Assembly (NCBI GenBank): GCA_018828825.1
Contig: JAHJUV010000074.1
Location: 1-34,979 of the forward strand
Reading direction: 5' to 3'
DNA length: 34,979 nt
Source of the DNA: Planctomycetota bacterium
Lineage (GTDB): Bacteria > Planctomycetota > Phycisphaerae > Sedimentisphaerales > UBA12454
Of the stretch, positions 23,487-31,517 are shown piece after piece. Position 1 is the first letter of the stretch. Each line of letters begins with the position of its first letter. Below the pieces are notes generated by a model. It saw only the letters and a list, made by a program, of their open reading frames with translations. It did no database searches and was not told where the DNA came from. Position numbers and translations under genes: made by a program.

Positions 23487-23921
23487 TTAAAGATTATTGA
23501 TCGCATCGTCGTCAAGAATATCGAAACCGGCCTTTCTAACCACCTCTTCGGCGTTTGTTTGTGCCAGATTCTCAATCTCAAGTATGCAAATGCCCTTCTG
23601 GTCCGGCTGTAGAACAAAACCATGAGCGTCAACAATATTAATATCGCCCGCTGCCAGCGCGTTTAAGAGCTTGTGGAGATTGCCCGGCCTGTCAGGAATC
23701 GATATCGCCAGAACATCCTTCAGCGCACACGCACAGCCCATATCTGCAAGCGACAAATGCGCCTGTTCGGGGTCGCTGACAATAAGTTTCATCAGCCCGT
23801 AATCGCCTCTGTCCTGGATAGAGAACGCTCGAATATTTATGCCTATCTTTTGAAGATTGTCGGTAATAGCTTTCAATCTGCCGGGTTTGTTTTCGACAAA
23901 TACGTGAAGCTGTTTTGCCAT
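23487..23921 (-). CDS. Tandem ACT-domain protein
   Basis: A protein of 144 residues made of two ACT domains: LHVFVENKPGRLKAITDNLQ with NIRAFSIQDRGDYGLMKLIV, and AISIPDRPGNLHKLLNAL with NIVDAHGFVLQ. ACT domains bind amino acids or other small ligands. Such stand-alone double-ACT proteins commonly follow phenylacetate-CoA ligase (paaK-like) genes, and here a 21-codon tail of exactly such a gene precedes it. AAAGGAG lies 8 bases before the ATG. With its ligase partner lost, its function is uncertain. Confidence 0.88.
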   Translation of the reverse strand: MAKQLHVFVENKPGRLKAITDNLQKIGINIRAFSIQDRGDYGLMKLIVSDPEQAHLSLADMGCACALKDVLAISIPDRPGNLHKLLNALAAGDINIVDAHGFVLQPDQKGICILEIENLAQTNAEEVVRKAGFDILDDDAINNL

Positions 23922-23932
23922 TTGTAACTCCT

Positions 23933-23998
23933 TTACAACTTTGGACGACTGTCAATCACACGAACGGCTTTGCCTCTGATCCTGGGGTTAAACCGATT
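23933..23998 (-). pseudogene. Remnant of a phenylacetate-CoA ligase-like gene, last 21 codons
   Basis: Between the ftsQ stop and the ACT gene the frame reads NRFNPRIRGKAVRVIDSRPK and ends LeuTAA. RxxGKAxRVID is the usual C-terminal end of PaaK-type aryl-CoA ligases in paaK-ACT pairs. The remnant starts exactly at the ftsQ stop codon and in the same frame, so the break point is at or just before 23998. Nothing else of the ligase (AMP-binding motifs) is in the window. Confidence 0.7.
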
Positions 23999-24931
23999 TT
24001 ACCGTTTATATTTATCGATGGGCAGGGAGCGGGTTTGGGGTTTGGTTAAATCGATAAATTTTCCTTTTTGGGCGGCTCGGATTTGGATCGTGCCGAGTTC
24101 GGAGAAAGTGTTATAAAGAATCGTCAGCTTTTCCTCGTCCCTTGCCTCGAGGTTTCTGCTCCAATCGCCTTTTTTAGCGCCCCATTTTATTTCCGTATCG
24201 TCCTTGGCGTAAAATACGATGTGCGGCTGGGAAGAACTGCGGCGGCCATTAAAATTGCTCATATCTATAGATTTTATTTCGGCAAGGAGGGGTTTGGACG
24301 GCGTAACATGGGCATCCATTTTTGCAAGAAGCTCAATCAGCTCAATGGCGGCGGCGACATCGGCGCCCTGGGATTTTGTGCCAACTGAACGGGGCGTAAG
24401 CATATAGGCTGAAGTGCCAGTAATTTCGGGAATTATAAGTTTATCGACAGGGATATAATCGAGAACTATCGCCTGGGAGTCTATAAAGAATTGGCCGGCT
24501 TGAGCCTTTATCAGGCCGAGAGGCTGTCTGTAATTGGCTTTTACGATTATGGACTGGGCGCCGACGATTACCTGGACATCATAGAGCCAGGCGAGGGTGC
24601 GGAGATTTTCGCCGACCTGCCTTGCGATGGTATCATTAAGGAGAAACTCTACGCCGCCTTTGTGCGCGGTATCGACAATCTCCTGCTGAAGCTGGGGGCC
24701 GACCCACTCGGGAACGTCGAGGAGTTCGAGATTGAGGGACTGGGCGCCGAAATTGGAGGTTTTCTTTACGAACCTGTCGAGGAAAATGAAAGCCGCAACA
24801 AGAGCGACGGCGAGGACGATAAGCACAAAGATGAGAAACGTGTTGCGGACGGCGTGGGAACGCTGTTTTTTTTCGGTTTTCGTGAGCTTCTTTTTGAAGC
24901 TGAACCAGGATTTAGAGTTTTTCGCGGCCAA
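23999..24931 (-). CDS. ftsQ: FtsQ-type cell-division protein
   Basis: A protein of 310 residues: a basic cytoplasmic N-terminus, one membrane helix (about residues 30-50, FLIFVLIVLAVALVAAFIF), then a periplasmic part. The PotRA domain is weakly recognisable, while VGENLRTLAWLYDVQVIV, the IIVKANYRQPLGLI strand and FIDSQAIVLDY (substituting for the DxxGxxF-like segment) fit FtsQ/DivIB. The identification rests strongly on position, directly after ddl (2 bp), as in dcw clusters. In E. coli FtsQ links FtsB-FtsL to the divisome. ftsA and ftsZ do not follow. Confidence 0.75.
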   Translation of the reverse strand: MAAKNSKSWFSFKKKLTKTEKKQRSHAVRNTFLIFVLIVLAVALVAAFIFLDRFVKKTSNFGAQSLNLELLDVPEWVGPQLQQEIVDTAHKGGVEFLLNDTIARQVGENLRTLAWLYDVQVIVGAQSIIVKANYRQPLGLIKAQAGQFFIDSQAIVLDYIPVDKLIIPEITGTSAYMLTPRSVGTKSQGADVAAAIELIELLAKMDAHVTPSKPLLAEIKSIDMSNFNGRRSSSQPHIVFYAKDDTEIKWGAKKGDWSRNLEARDEEKLTILYNTFSELGTIQIRAAQKGKFIDLTKPQTRSLPIDKYKR

Positions 24932-24933
24932 AA

Positions 24934-25875
24934 TCAGGGTTTCCTTTTAAGTGCGGTCTGTATTATCCGCAGGCATAACTGAGTCATATCCATACCGGCT
25001 TTTGCGGCGGCCTTGGGCAGAAGCGAATGCGCCGTAAAGCCGGGGATAGTATTTATTTCTATAACGTAAGGCGTCCCATCGGGGCTTATAATTAAATCTA
25101 TTCTGCCAAAGTCCCTGCAGCCGAGAGCCTTGAAGCTTTTTAAGGCGATATCATTTATTCTATTCAAAATTTCCACATCGGAGATGGTATCGAACAGATA
25201 CTGGGTATTATCATCGTTATACTTTGCATCGTAATCGTAAAACTGATGAACAGTTTTAATTTCTATGACGGGCAGCGTCATGTTTTCGAGGATACTGACG
25301 GTAATTTCCCTGCCTGCAATAAATTCTTCGAGCATACAATCGCCGAACTGGTCGAAACATTCTTCGGCGGCGGATTTAGCGGCGGCGAGGCCATCGACGA
25401 TTTGAATACCAACGCTGCTGCCCTGCTTTATGGGTTTTATTACGAATTTTTTACCAATAGCTTCGAGTTTCGATTCTATATCGGCCAACTGCTGCTGATT
25501 TCTTATCTCAACGGCCCGCGGCGTCGGGAGCCTGGCTTTTTCCAAAGCTTCTTTGCAGGCGATTTTGTCGAAAGCCAATCTGCTCGATTTTGAATCGCAG
25601 CCTGTAAAGAGCAGTTTTTTTCGTTCGCAGATTTCCTGCATATCGCCGCCTTCGCCGAATTCGCCGTGGAAGGCGAGGAAAAAGACGTCAATGGTTTTGT
25701 CGTCCAAAATCCACGGTTTGTCCGGGAGGAAATCATGGTCGATTATTTCTATGTCGGGGATTTTTTTCAGGGCATCGGCGATGCACTTTCCGCTGGCCAG
25801 GCTTACCTGGCGTTCTGAGCCAATGGCCCCCATCAAAACCGCAACTTTCAAACCGCCCGATGTATTAAAATCCAT
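24934..25875 (-). CDS. ddl: D-alanine--D-alanine ligase
   Basis: A protein of 313 residues, the normal length. KVAVLMGAIGSERQVSLASG is the N-terminal motif (usual GGxSxEREVSLxSG, with Ala-Ile in place of Gly-Xaa). FTGCDSKSSRLAFDKIACKEAL, FVIKPIKQGSSVGI and LEEFIAGREITVSIL follow, and the ATP-grasp end has CRDFGRIDLIISPDGTPYVIEINTIPGFT with the Mg-binding acids. It makes the D-Ala-D-Ala dipeptide of peptidoglycan in the cytoplasm, which shows that the cell makes or made a peptidoglycan wall. It sits between murB (28 bp) and ftsQ (2 bp). Confidence 0.97.
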   Translation of the reverse strand: MDFNTSGGLKVAVLMGAIGSERQVSLASGKCIADALKKIPDIEIIDHDFLPDKPWILDDKTIDVFFLAFHGEFGEGGDMQEICERKKLLFTGCDSKSSRLAFDKIACKEALEKARLPTPRAVEIRNQQQLADIESKLEAIGKKFVIKPIKQGSSVGIQIVDGLAAAKSAAEECFDQFGDCMLEEFIAGREITVSILENMTLPVIEIKTVHQFYDYDAKYNDDNTQYLFDTISDVEILNRINDIALKSFKALGCRDFGRIDLIISPDGTPYVIEINTIPGFTAHSLLPKAAAKAGMDMTQLCLRIIQTALKRKP

Positions 25876-25903
25876 TTATATTATGCCAATTACTTTATAT
25901 GCT

Positions 25904-26800
25904 TTACCAGATTTCTATTTCAAGTTCGAGCTCGACGTCGAACTTTTCCTTTACCTGTTGTTTTATGGTATCAATCAGCAAAATGACATCGCTGCTCTTG
26001 CAGCCTTTCTCGGCAATGATGAAATTGGCGTGTTTTTCGCTGACGACGGCGCCGCCGACTTTTGTACCTTTCAGGCCGGTGCGGTCAATCATCGCTCCGG
26101 CACTCATACCGCGTGGATTTTTGAAAACACAGCCTGCGCTTTTGGTGTTCAGCGGCTGGGTGTTCTTCTTGTAAATCCAGACTTCCTTGACGGTTTTGAG
26201 AAGATGCTGCGGGTCGGCTTCGTATAATTTGATTTGCGCGGCAAGAATAATTTTGGCCGTGATGTTTGTCTGCCTGTAATCGAAGGACAGTTCGGGTTTG
26301 GATTTTTCAAAAATATTGCCATCGTTGTCCATCAGGGTAACCGATTCGATGGCCGAGCCGAGGTCGCCGAAGATTCCGCCGGCGTTCATTCTTACCGCCC
26401 CGCCGATAGAACCGGGAATTCCCGCAAGGATTTCGATTCCGCCAAGTCCTCTGCGGACACAGTCGAGAACGAGCTTGCCTAAATCGGCGCCGGCGCCTGC
26501 GGTGAGGATAAGCCCATCGTGTTTGACTTTGCAAAACTCTTCGCCGTCGAGTTTTATTACGGTTCCTTTTACGCCTTCGTCACGGACGAGAAGATTAGAC
26601 CCGAAACCCAAGACCCGCATCGGCACGCTGTTTTCAGAGCAGCGTTTGACAACATCGGCGAGCTGAGCGATAGTCTGCGGGCGGATAAAGTATTCCGCCC
26701 TGCCGCCGAGCCCGAACCATGTGCTCTGGCCGAGGGGATAGTCCTTTTTAACTATTTTTTCCAAGCCATTGAATATATTCATCCGCAATTTTCCAGACAT
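25904..26800 (-). CDS. murB: UDP-N-acetylenolpyruvoylglucosamine reductase MurB
   Basis: A protein of 298 residues, a flavoenzyme that reduces enolpyruvyl-UDP-GlcNAc to UDP-MurNAc. Visible motifs are STWFGLGGRAEYFIRP, VLGFGSNLLVRDEG, GAGADLGKLV, GIEILAGIPGSIGGAVRMNAG (FAD binding), SFDYRQT and AGCVFKNP, where the catalytic residue usually Ser is Cys, as in a number of MurB proteins. The second ATG at 26782 is also possible; 26800 is kept because GGAG lies 6 bases before it. The gene overlaps the 3' end of murC by 53 bp and so is translationally linked to it. Confidence 0.97.
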   Translation of the reverse strand: MSGKLRMNIFNGLEKIVKKDYPLGQSTWFGLGGRAEYFIRPQTIAQLADVVKRCSENSVPMRVLGFGSNLLVRDEGVKGTVIKLDGEEFCKVKHDGLILTAGAGADLGKLVLDCVRRGLGGIEILAGIPGSIGGAVRMNAGGIFGDLGSAIESVTLMDNDGNIFEKSKPELSFDYRQTNITAKIILAAQIKLYEADPQHLLKTVKEVWIYKKNTQPLNTKSAGCVFKNPRGMSAGAMIDRTGLKGTKVGGAVVSEKHANFIIAEKGCKSSDVILLIDTIKQQVKEKFDVELELEIEIW

Positions 26801-28217
26801 TGCCGGCTCCCATAGTAATTAAGATATCGCCGGATTTTACATTACTTTTGAGCAGTTCGCAAATACTTTCAAACGAATCGAGAAACATCGCATTGCTGCC
26901 GTTTTGCCTGATTTTATCGACGAGCATCTGCGAATTGACATCGTTTTTAGATTTTTCCGTGTCCCTGACAAAATAGATATCCGGCACAATGGTCATATCG
27001 GCCAGTTTGAAACTTTCGGCAAAGTCCCTAAGCAGGAACCTTGTCCTGCTGTACTGGTGAGGCTGGAAAACGCAGAAGATTTTCCTGCCGTCGTATTTCT
27101 GCCTCATAGCTTTAAGGCTGGCCTTAATCTCGGTCGGATGATGGGCGTAATCGTCGTAAACGGTAATGCCGTTGATCTCGGCCTTTTTCATCAGCCGTCT
27201 GTCCATTCCCTCAAAGCCGCCGAGGACATTCAGTACATCTTTGCCGTCGAGTCCGAGCGTCTCGGCAGCGGCGATAACGGCAAGGGCGTTTTTGACATTA
27301 TGCTCGCCGAGCAGTTTTATAGATGTTCTGCCAATTTCTTTTTGGCCGTTTAAACATGTAAATTCCGTTCTGTCGGCAAATAATTTTATCTGTCGGGCGG
27401 AATAATCGAATGTGTCTTTCAGGCCGAAAGTCAAAATATGCCTGTCTCTTAAGACGGGAAGCAGTTTGGCGACATTGGCGTCTTCGCCATCAGCTATCAG
27501 TACGCCGTCCGTCTTAATACCGCCGGCAAAATCGCCGAAGGCGGAGACTATCTCGCCGATATCAGAATAATAATCCAGATGGTCCTGCTCGATATTCAGG
27601 ATAATTCCGACAGATGGGTGAAGATTAAGAAAACTTCTGTCATATTCGCAGGCCTCGGCGATGAAGACCTCGCTGGAGCCGATGCCCGACGAGGAGCCGA
27701 GCTGCGTAATGTCGGCGCCGACGACAAAGTTTGGTTCAATGCCGAGTTTTTTCAGGACATAAACCAGCCAGCCGGTCGTGGTACTTTTGCCGTGAGTTCC
27801 GGCAATGGCGACGCCCTTGTATCTGTCCATAACCAGGCCGAGCATCTGGGCGTATTTGTAAATCATTATTTTTCGGCGTCTGGCTTCTATAAGTTCAGGA
27901 TTGTCGTCTTTCACGGCGGCGGAAATGACCACGCCGTCGATGTCGTCCGGCAGGTTATCGGCGCTGTGGCCCATTTTTACAGCCACCCCGCCGGTGGACA
28001 AACGCTGGGTCAGAATTGAATCCTGCATATCAGAGCCGCTGACAAGGGCTTTTTCCTTCATTAAAACAGCGGCAAGGGCGCTTGTCCCGACACCGCCAAT
28101 ACCGATGAAATGGTACTTTTTATCCTGGGCCGGTGATTTCTTTTCCATATTTCTGTTACCAATAGGCACAAAATACTGATGTGCATTTTTAACAGGTCTA
28201 TAATCGGTAATCTTCAA
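26748..28217 (-). CDS. murC: UDP-N-acetylmuramate--L-alanine ligase MurC
   Basis: A protein of 489 residues with HFIGIGGVGTSALA (UDP-binding Rossmann), the P-loop GTHGKSTTTGWL, ACEYDRSFL, ILNIEQDHLDYY, LLGEHNVKNALA and DDYAHHPTEIKA, a complete Mur-ligase set. It adds L-Ala to UDP-MurNAc. The start used is TTG (28217) because GGAG lies 7 bases upstream; the ATG at 28148 removes 23 residues and would leave a more typical N-terminus but has a weak ribosome-binding site. It is the first gene of murC-murB-ddl-ftsQ. murG and ftsW, often upstream, are absent; asnA lies upstream instead. Confidence 0.96.
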   Translation of the reverse strand: MKITDYRPVKNAHQYFVPIGNRNMEKKSPAQDKKYHFIGIGGVGTSALAAVLMKEKALVSGSDMQDSILTQRLSTGGVAVKMGHSADNLPDDIDGVVISAAVKDDNPELIEARRRKIMIYKYAQMLGLVMDRYKGVAIAGTHGKSTTTGWLVYVLKKLGIEPNFVVGADITQLGSSSGIGSSEVFIAEACEYDRSFLNLHPSVGIILNIEQDHLDYYSDIGEIVSAFGDFAGGIKTDGVLIADGEDANVAKLLPVLRDRHILTFGLKDTFDYSARQIKLFADRTEFTCLNGQKEIGRTSIKLLGEHNVKNALAVIAAAETLGLDGKDVLNVLGGFEGMDRRLMKKAEINGITVYDDYAHHPTEIKASLKAMRQKYDGRKIFCVFQPHQYSRTRFLLRDFAESFKLADMTIVPDIYFVRDTEKSKNDVNSQMLVDKIRQNGSNAMFLDSFESICELLKSNVKSGDILITMGAGNVWKIADEYIQWLGKNS

Positions 28218-28328
28218 ATAAAAACTCCGTTTTTTCCCTTTAAAAACCTATTTATAGCTTCAAAATCACCCCTTTGCAATAACAATCCCCAAAGAGAAAA
28301 ATCCTCGCATATAAAAAATAAAAAGTCC

Positions 28329-28358
28329 TGAACAAGGTCTTTGTGTCTGCCGTATATT
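28329..28358 (+). promoter_or_regulatory. Candidate promoter of an intergenic plus-strand transcript
   Basis: TGAACA (28329-28334) and TATATT (28353-28358) are 18 bp apart. The -35 match is only 4 of 6. A transcript from here would begin near 28365 and reach the terminator at 28420-28452. Confidence 0.35.
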
Positions 28359-28364
28359 TTAACA

Positions 28365-28452
28365 GAAAGTGAAAAAATGTAAGTCTTCTTCGACTCCTCC
28401 TATGCTTATATAGATGGCGGCGGCTCTTGGGGAATAAGGGCCGCTTTTTTTT
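28365..28452 (+). ncRNA. Possible small RNA ending in an intrinsic terminator
   Basis: A strong plus-strand intrinsic terminator lies at 28420-28452: stem GCGGCTCTT (28420-28428) with AAGGGCCGC (28436-28444), one G-U pair, 7-base loop, then eight T. Both flanking genes (asnA, murC) are on the minus strand, and on that strand the hairpin has no T-run, so it must end a plus-strand transcript. No plausible protein is encoded before it. A short RNA of about 90 bases is inferred; its 5' end is a guess. Confidence 0.45.
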
Positions 28453-28463
28453 GCGCCCTATAA

Positions 28464-29504
28464 TTAGAGTAGTTTAACGCCGGCCTGCCGGCACCGGTCA
28501 ATCATATCCTGCGGCCAGATACTGGAATGCACTTCGCCTACATGCATTTTTCTCAGCAGGAACATACAAAGACGTGATTGTCCAATACCGCCGCCGATAC
28601 TTAACGGCAATTCGCCGTTTAAAAGCCTCTTGTGCCAGGCAAATTCTGTCCTGTTAAGCGCGTTTCGGATTTCGAGCTGCTTAAGCATAGCGTCCCTGTC
28701 AACACGGATGCCCATCGAGCTTATTTCAAAGGCTCTGCCCAGTACCGGATACCAGAGGAAAATGTCGCCGTTAAGCCCCTTTTTGCCGTTGGTCGTCGGG
28801 GTAATCCAGTCGTCATAGTCAGGCGCCCTGCCGTCGTGGATTGTGCCGTCGGCAAGTTCACCGCCGATACCGATTATAAAGACAGCGCCGTATTCTTTGA
28901 CGATTTTCTCTTCCCGCTGACGGGGGTCGAGGTCTGGATACATCTCAAGCAGTTCTTCGGTGTGAACGAATTGAATGTCCTTCGGCAAAATCGGTTTTAT
29001 CTGCGGATGAAGAGTGCGGAGGTGATTTTCGGTTTCACGGATGGCGTTATATATTTTCCGCACTATGGTTTTGAGGAAATCGAGATTTCTCTGCTTATCC
29101 GTAATGACCCTTTCCCAGTCCCACTGGTCAACATAAATTGAGTGGATGTTGTCGAGGCTGTCTTCATCGGCTCTTATGGCGTTCATATCGGTATAAAGAC
29201 CTTCGTCCGGCTTGAAATCGTAATCGGCAAGGACCATACGCTTCCACTTGGCAAGTGAAAACACAATCTCGGCATCGGCGTCGCTGTCGTCCTTTATCTG
29301 GAAAGTTACCTTTCTCTCGATGCCGTTAAGGTCATCGTTAATACCGGAACCTTTACGAACAAAAAGAGGCGCAGAAACTCGCTGGAGATTGAGGTTCCAG
29401 GCAAGCGTGCGTTCGAAATAGTCCTTTACTTCCTTTATGGCCTTTTCCGTCTCCCTCAGTGAAAGTATCGATTGGTATTTCGGGTCAATATGCAAATCAG
29501 ACAC
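28464..29504 (-). CDS. asnA: Aspartate--ammonia ligase (asparagine synthetase A)
   Basis: A protein of 346 residues, as usual for AsnA, an enzyme of class II aminoacyl-tRNA-synthetase fold that makes asparagine from aspartate, ammonia and ATP. Recognised segments: LNLQRVSAPLFV, GINDDLNGIERKVTF, VFSLAKWKRMVLADY, GLYTDMNAIRADE, SIYVDQWDWE and LPLSIGGGIGQSRLCMFLLRK. The start is GTG (29504) with GGAG 6 bases before it; the ATG one base upstream is in another frame. The gene is flanked by murC downstream and an OmpA-like gene upstream that ends in a clear terminator, so it likely has its own promoter. Confidence 0.97.
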   Translation of the reverse strand: MSDLHIDPKYQSILSLRETEKAIKEVKDYFERTLAWNLNLQRVSAPLFVRKGSGINDDLNGIERKVTFQIKDDSDADAEIVFSLAKWKRMVLADYDFKPDEGLYTDMNAIRADEDSLDNIHSIYVDQWDWERVITDKQRNLDFLKTIVRKIYNAIRETENHLRTLHPQIKPILPKDIQFVHTEELLEMYPDLDPRQREEKIVKEYGAVFIIGIGGELADGTIHDGRAPDYDDWITPTTNGKKGLNGDIFLWYPVLGRAFEISSMGIRVDRDAMLKQLEIRNALNRTEFAWHKRLLNGELPLSIGGGIGQSRLCMFLLRKMHVGEVHSSIWPQDMIDRCRQAGVKLL

Positions 29505-29563
29505 ATCCGGCTCCTTAAAAAATTTCGAGCCGATATTATAAGGATTTCGGCGGTTTTAGCCAT

Positions 29564-29594
29564 AAAAAAACAGCCCCGATATAAATCGGGGCTG
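29564..29594 (-). terminator. Intrinsic terminator after the OmpA-like gene
   Basis: On the minus strand, a perfect 10-bp stem CAGCCCCGAT/ATCGGGGCTG (29571-29580 and 29585-29594) with a 4-base loop is followed by seven T (29564-29570). It ends the OmpA-like transcript and separates it from asnA. Confidence 0.92.
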
Positions 29595-29640
29595 CGAATC
29601 CGTCTAACAAATCCGTTCGTCAAACGGCTATATAGGCAAA

Positions 29641-30315
29641 TCACCTCATATGCACAACGATTTCAACTCTTCTATTCTTTGCCTTGCCGCTTGCAGTGGT
29701 ATTCGGGGCCATAGGCTTGCCGGAACCACAGCCAATAGCTCTTATCCTGTCATCCGGTATGCCATTGGAATTAAGATGACGCAATACCGAAAGAGACCTT
29801 TCTGTTGACAATTGCCAGTTGTCTTTCCATTTGGATTTTCTGATTGGGTCATTATCGGTATGGCCGACAATATCTATCAGCCTGTTGCTGTACCTATCTT
29901 TCAGGACCGAGACGATGTGGTTAAGGTCTCCTTTGGCGCTGCCTTTGAGAGATGCCTTGCCGGAGTCATATAATATCGTATTCGGCAGTGTTACCGTTAT
30001 GGTTCCCGCCGCTGTGTCAACATCTACCTGGTAATCGCCGAACTCCGTAACTTCGCCGGCGCTCCTGCCTGACTCAATTTGCTTTTCCAGGTCATCAATC
30101 GTCTGCTGTCCTTCAGCGAGCCTCGATGCAAGCTCCTGTTTTTCGGAGGCACTGCCTTCAAGCGTAACCTTGCAGTTATCGTACAAGCCCTTCAGATTCT
30201 GATGCTCGACGTTCAGGGCTTTGTATTTTTTCTTGTAACTGGTACAGCCGCTGATGAGACCAAAAGAAATAAGTAAAACAGTCAAAACTACGACTTTTCT
30301 TCTCAGAGTATTCAT
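29641..30315 (-). CDS. OmpA-family peptidoglycan-binding lipoprotein (Pal-like)
   Basis: A protein of 224 residues. It has a lipoprotein signal with lipobox LISGC (Cys24), a coiled-coil stretch (about 30-85, LNVEHQNLKGLYDN ... DDLEKQIESG) and a C-terminal OmpA domain (about 110-224). The domain has ILYDSGKASLKG, DIVGHTDNDP, WQLSTERSLSVLRHL and KNRRVEIVVH, which carry the Asp and Arg that bind diaminopimelate in peptidoglycan. It should anchor the outer membrane to the cell wall. AAGGAG lies 8 bases before the ATG. It ends in an intrinsic terminator. The prepilin-peptidase gene is 38 bp upstream on the same strand. Confidence 0.94.
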   Translation of the reverse strand: MNTLRRKVVVLTVLLISFGLISGCTSYKKKYKALNVEHQNLKGLYDNCKVTLEGSASEKQELASRLAEGQQTIDDLEKQIESGRSAGEVTEFGDYQVDVDTAAGTITVTLPNTILYDSGKASLKGSAKGDLNHIVSVLKDRYSNRLIDIVGHTDNDPIRKSKWKDNWQLSTERSLSVLRHLNSNGIPDDRIRAIGCGSGKPMAPNTTASGKAKNRRVEIVVHMR

Positions 30316-30353
30316 CGTCTAATCTCCTTATATCAAAAAAATCCATTTTAAAT

Positions 30354-31514
30354 TCAGCGGTACCATACAAACTGCAGCCAGTTCATAACCGCATTATGTG
30401 AAATCATAACCGCAAAAACCCCCATTGACAAGAAGGGACCATACGGAATTTGTCTCATTTTCTTAAAAAATACACAAAAAACCGCCCAACTGAGTCCGAA
30501 AAACGGAGCGATGAAAAAAGCCACCACAACCGGCCAGGGACCCAGTACGGCTCCGGCAGCACCCATAAGATGAACATCGCCAAGGCCCATCGCCTCCCTG
30601 CCAAAGACGAAAGTGCCCAGAATTCTCGTTATCCAGACAACCGCACAGCCAATAAAATAGCCCCATAAGCTGCCGAAAAGCCCAGCGATGACAGGCACTT
30701 GCGAAAAATCTATCCACCAGTCCGCAAATCGAGGCACACGTTTATATATCTTAAAAGCAACAAAGGCGCCAAAAACTATCGGCAGTAAGAAAATTACCTC
30801 TTTTAACATTTCAAGACGATGATTGTAGTTTTCAGGCTGTTCGGATTGAGCATTTTCAGACTCTGTTTTCTCGCTTGGGTAGCTGGTCTTTACCAAACCT
30901 GCCAAGAGCAAAAAAATTGAAATAATTAGCCCGACAAGCCCGCCCGCCGCCAGAATTGCCACTTTTGCCGAGGCCGCGGGAAAAAGGTCGTAGCCTCGAA
31001 TAACCTCAGGAACATAGAAAAACCTGGCAGCCGCAGAGCCGACAAAACCAACAGCCGTAACAAGCCAGCAGATAGAAAGCGGTATGACATATAATTCAAG
31101 GTCAATCGCCGAGACCGCTAAAAAAGAGGCCAGCATAATAATATGCACAAGATAAAAAATATATCCGCCTTCGTAAAATCCGCCTACGCCCCTTCTCAAA
31201 GATGTCTGAAAATAAATCCAGTAAAGAGCAACAAACAGCAATGCTGTCAGCAGTTCGACAAAAAAGTATCGAGGTGAAATCCTCGCTTTGCATTTTCGGC
31301 ACTTGCCGCACAGAAGCAACCAGGACAAAAGCGGAATGTTATCATAAAAAGCTATCGGCCTTTTACAGAACGGACACGCCGAGCCGGGATGAACAAGCGA
31401 CAAATCTTTCGGCAGTCGATAAATTACGACATTAAGAAAACTGCCGACACAGGCGCCGATTGCGAAAAGGAAAACAACCAACAATCCATCAGGTATAATA
31501 ATGCATCCTGCCAA
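30354..31514 (-). CDS. Prepilin peptidase (A24 family, PilD/GspO type)
   Basis: A protein of 386 residues, longer than usual (250-290) because of a loop of about 110 residues between the two catalytic halves. GACVGSFLNVVIYRLP begins the methyltransferase part, and the cytoplasmic zinc-binding loop has CPFC ... CGKCRKC. The aspartyl protease residues are in SAIDLELYVIPL and GLGDVHLMGAAGAVLGP (GxGD). It cleaves and N-methylates class III signal peptides in the inner membrane. The start is TTG (31514) with AAGGA about 7 bases before it. Its likely substrates include the prepilin-like protein at 11669-12433. Confidence 0.93.
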   Translation of the reverse strand: MAGCIIIPDGLLVVFLFAIGACVGSFLNVVIYRLPKDLSLVHPGSACPFCKRPIAFYDNIPLLSWLLLCGKCRKCKARISPRYFFVELLTALLFVALYWIYFQTSLRRGVGGFYEGGYIFYLVHIIMLASFLAVSAIDLELYVIPLSICWLVTAVGFVGSAAARFFYVPEVIRGYDLFPAASAKVAILAAGGLVGLIISIFLLLAGLVKTSYPSEKTESENAQSEQPENYNHRLEMLKEVIFLLPIVFGAFVAFKIYKRVPRFADWWIDFSQVPVIAGLFGSLWGYFIGCAVVWITRILGTFVFGREAMGLGDVHLMGAAGAVLGPWPVVVAFFIAPFFGLSWAVFCVFFKKMRQIPYGPFLSMGVFAVMISHNAVMNWLQFVWYR

Positions 31515-31517
31515 ATA

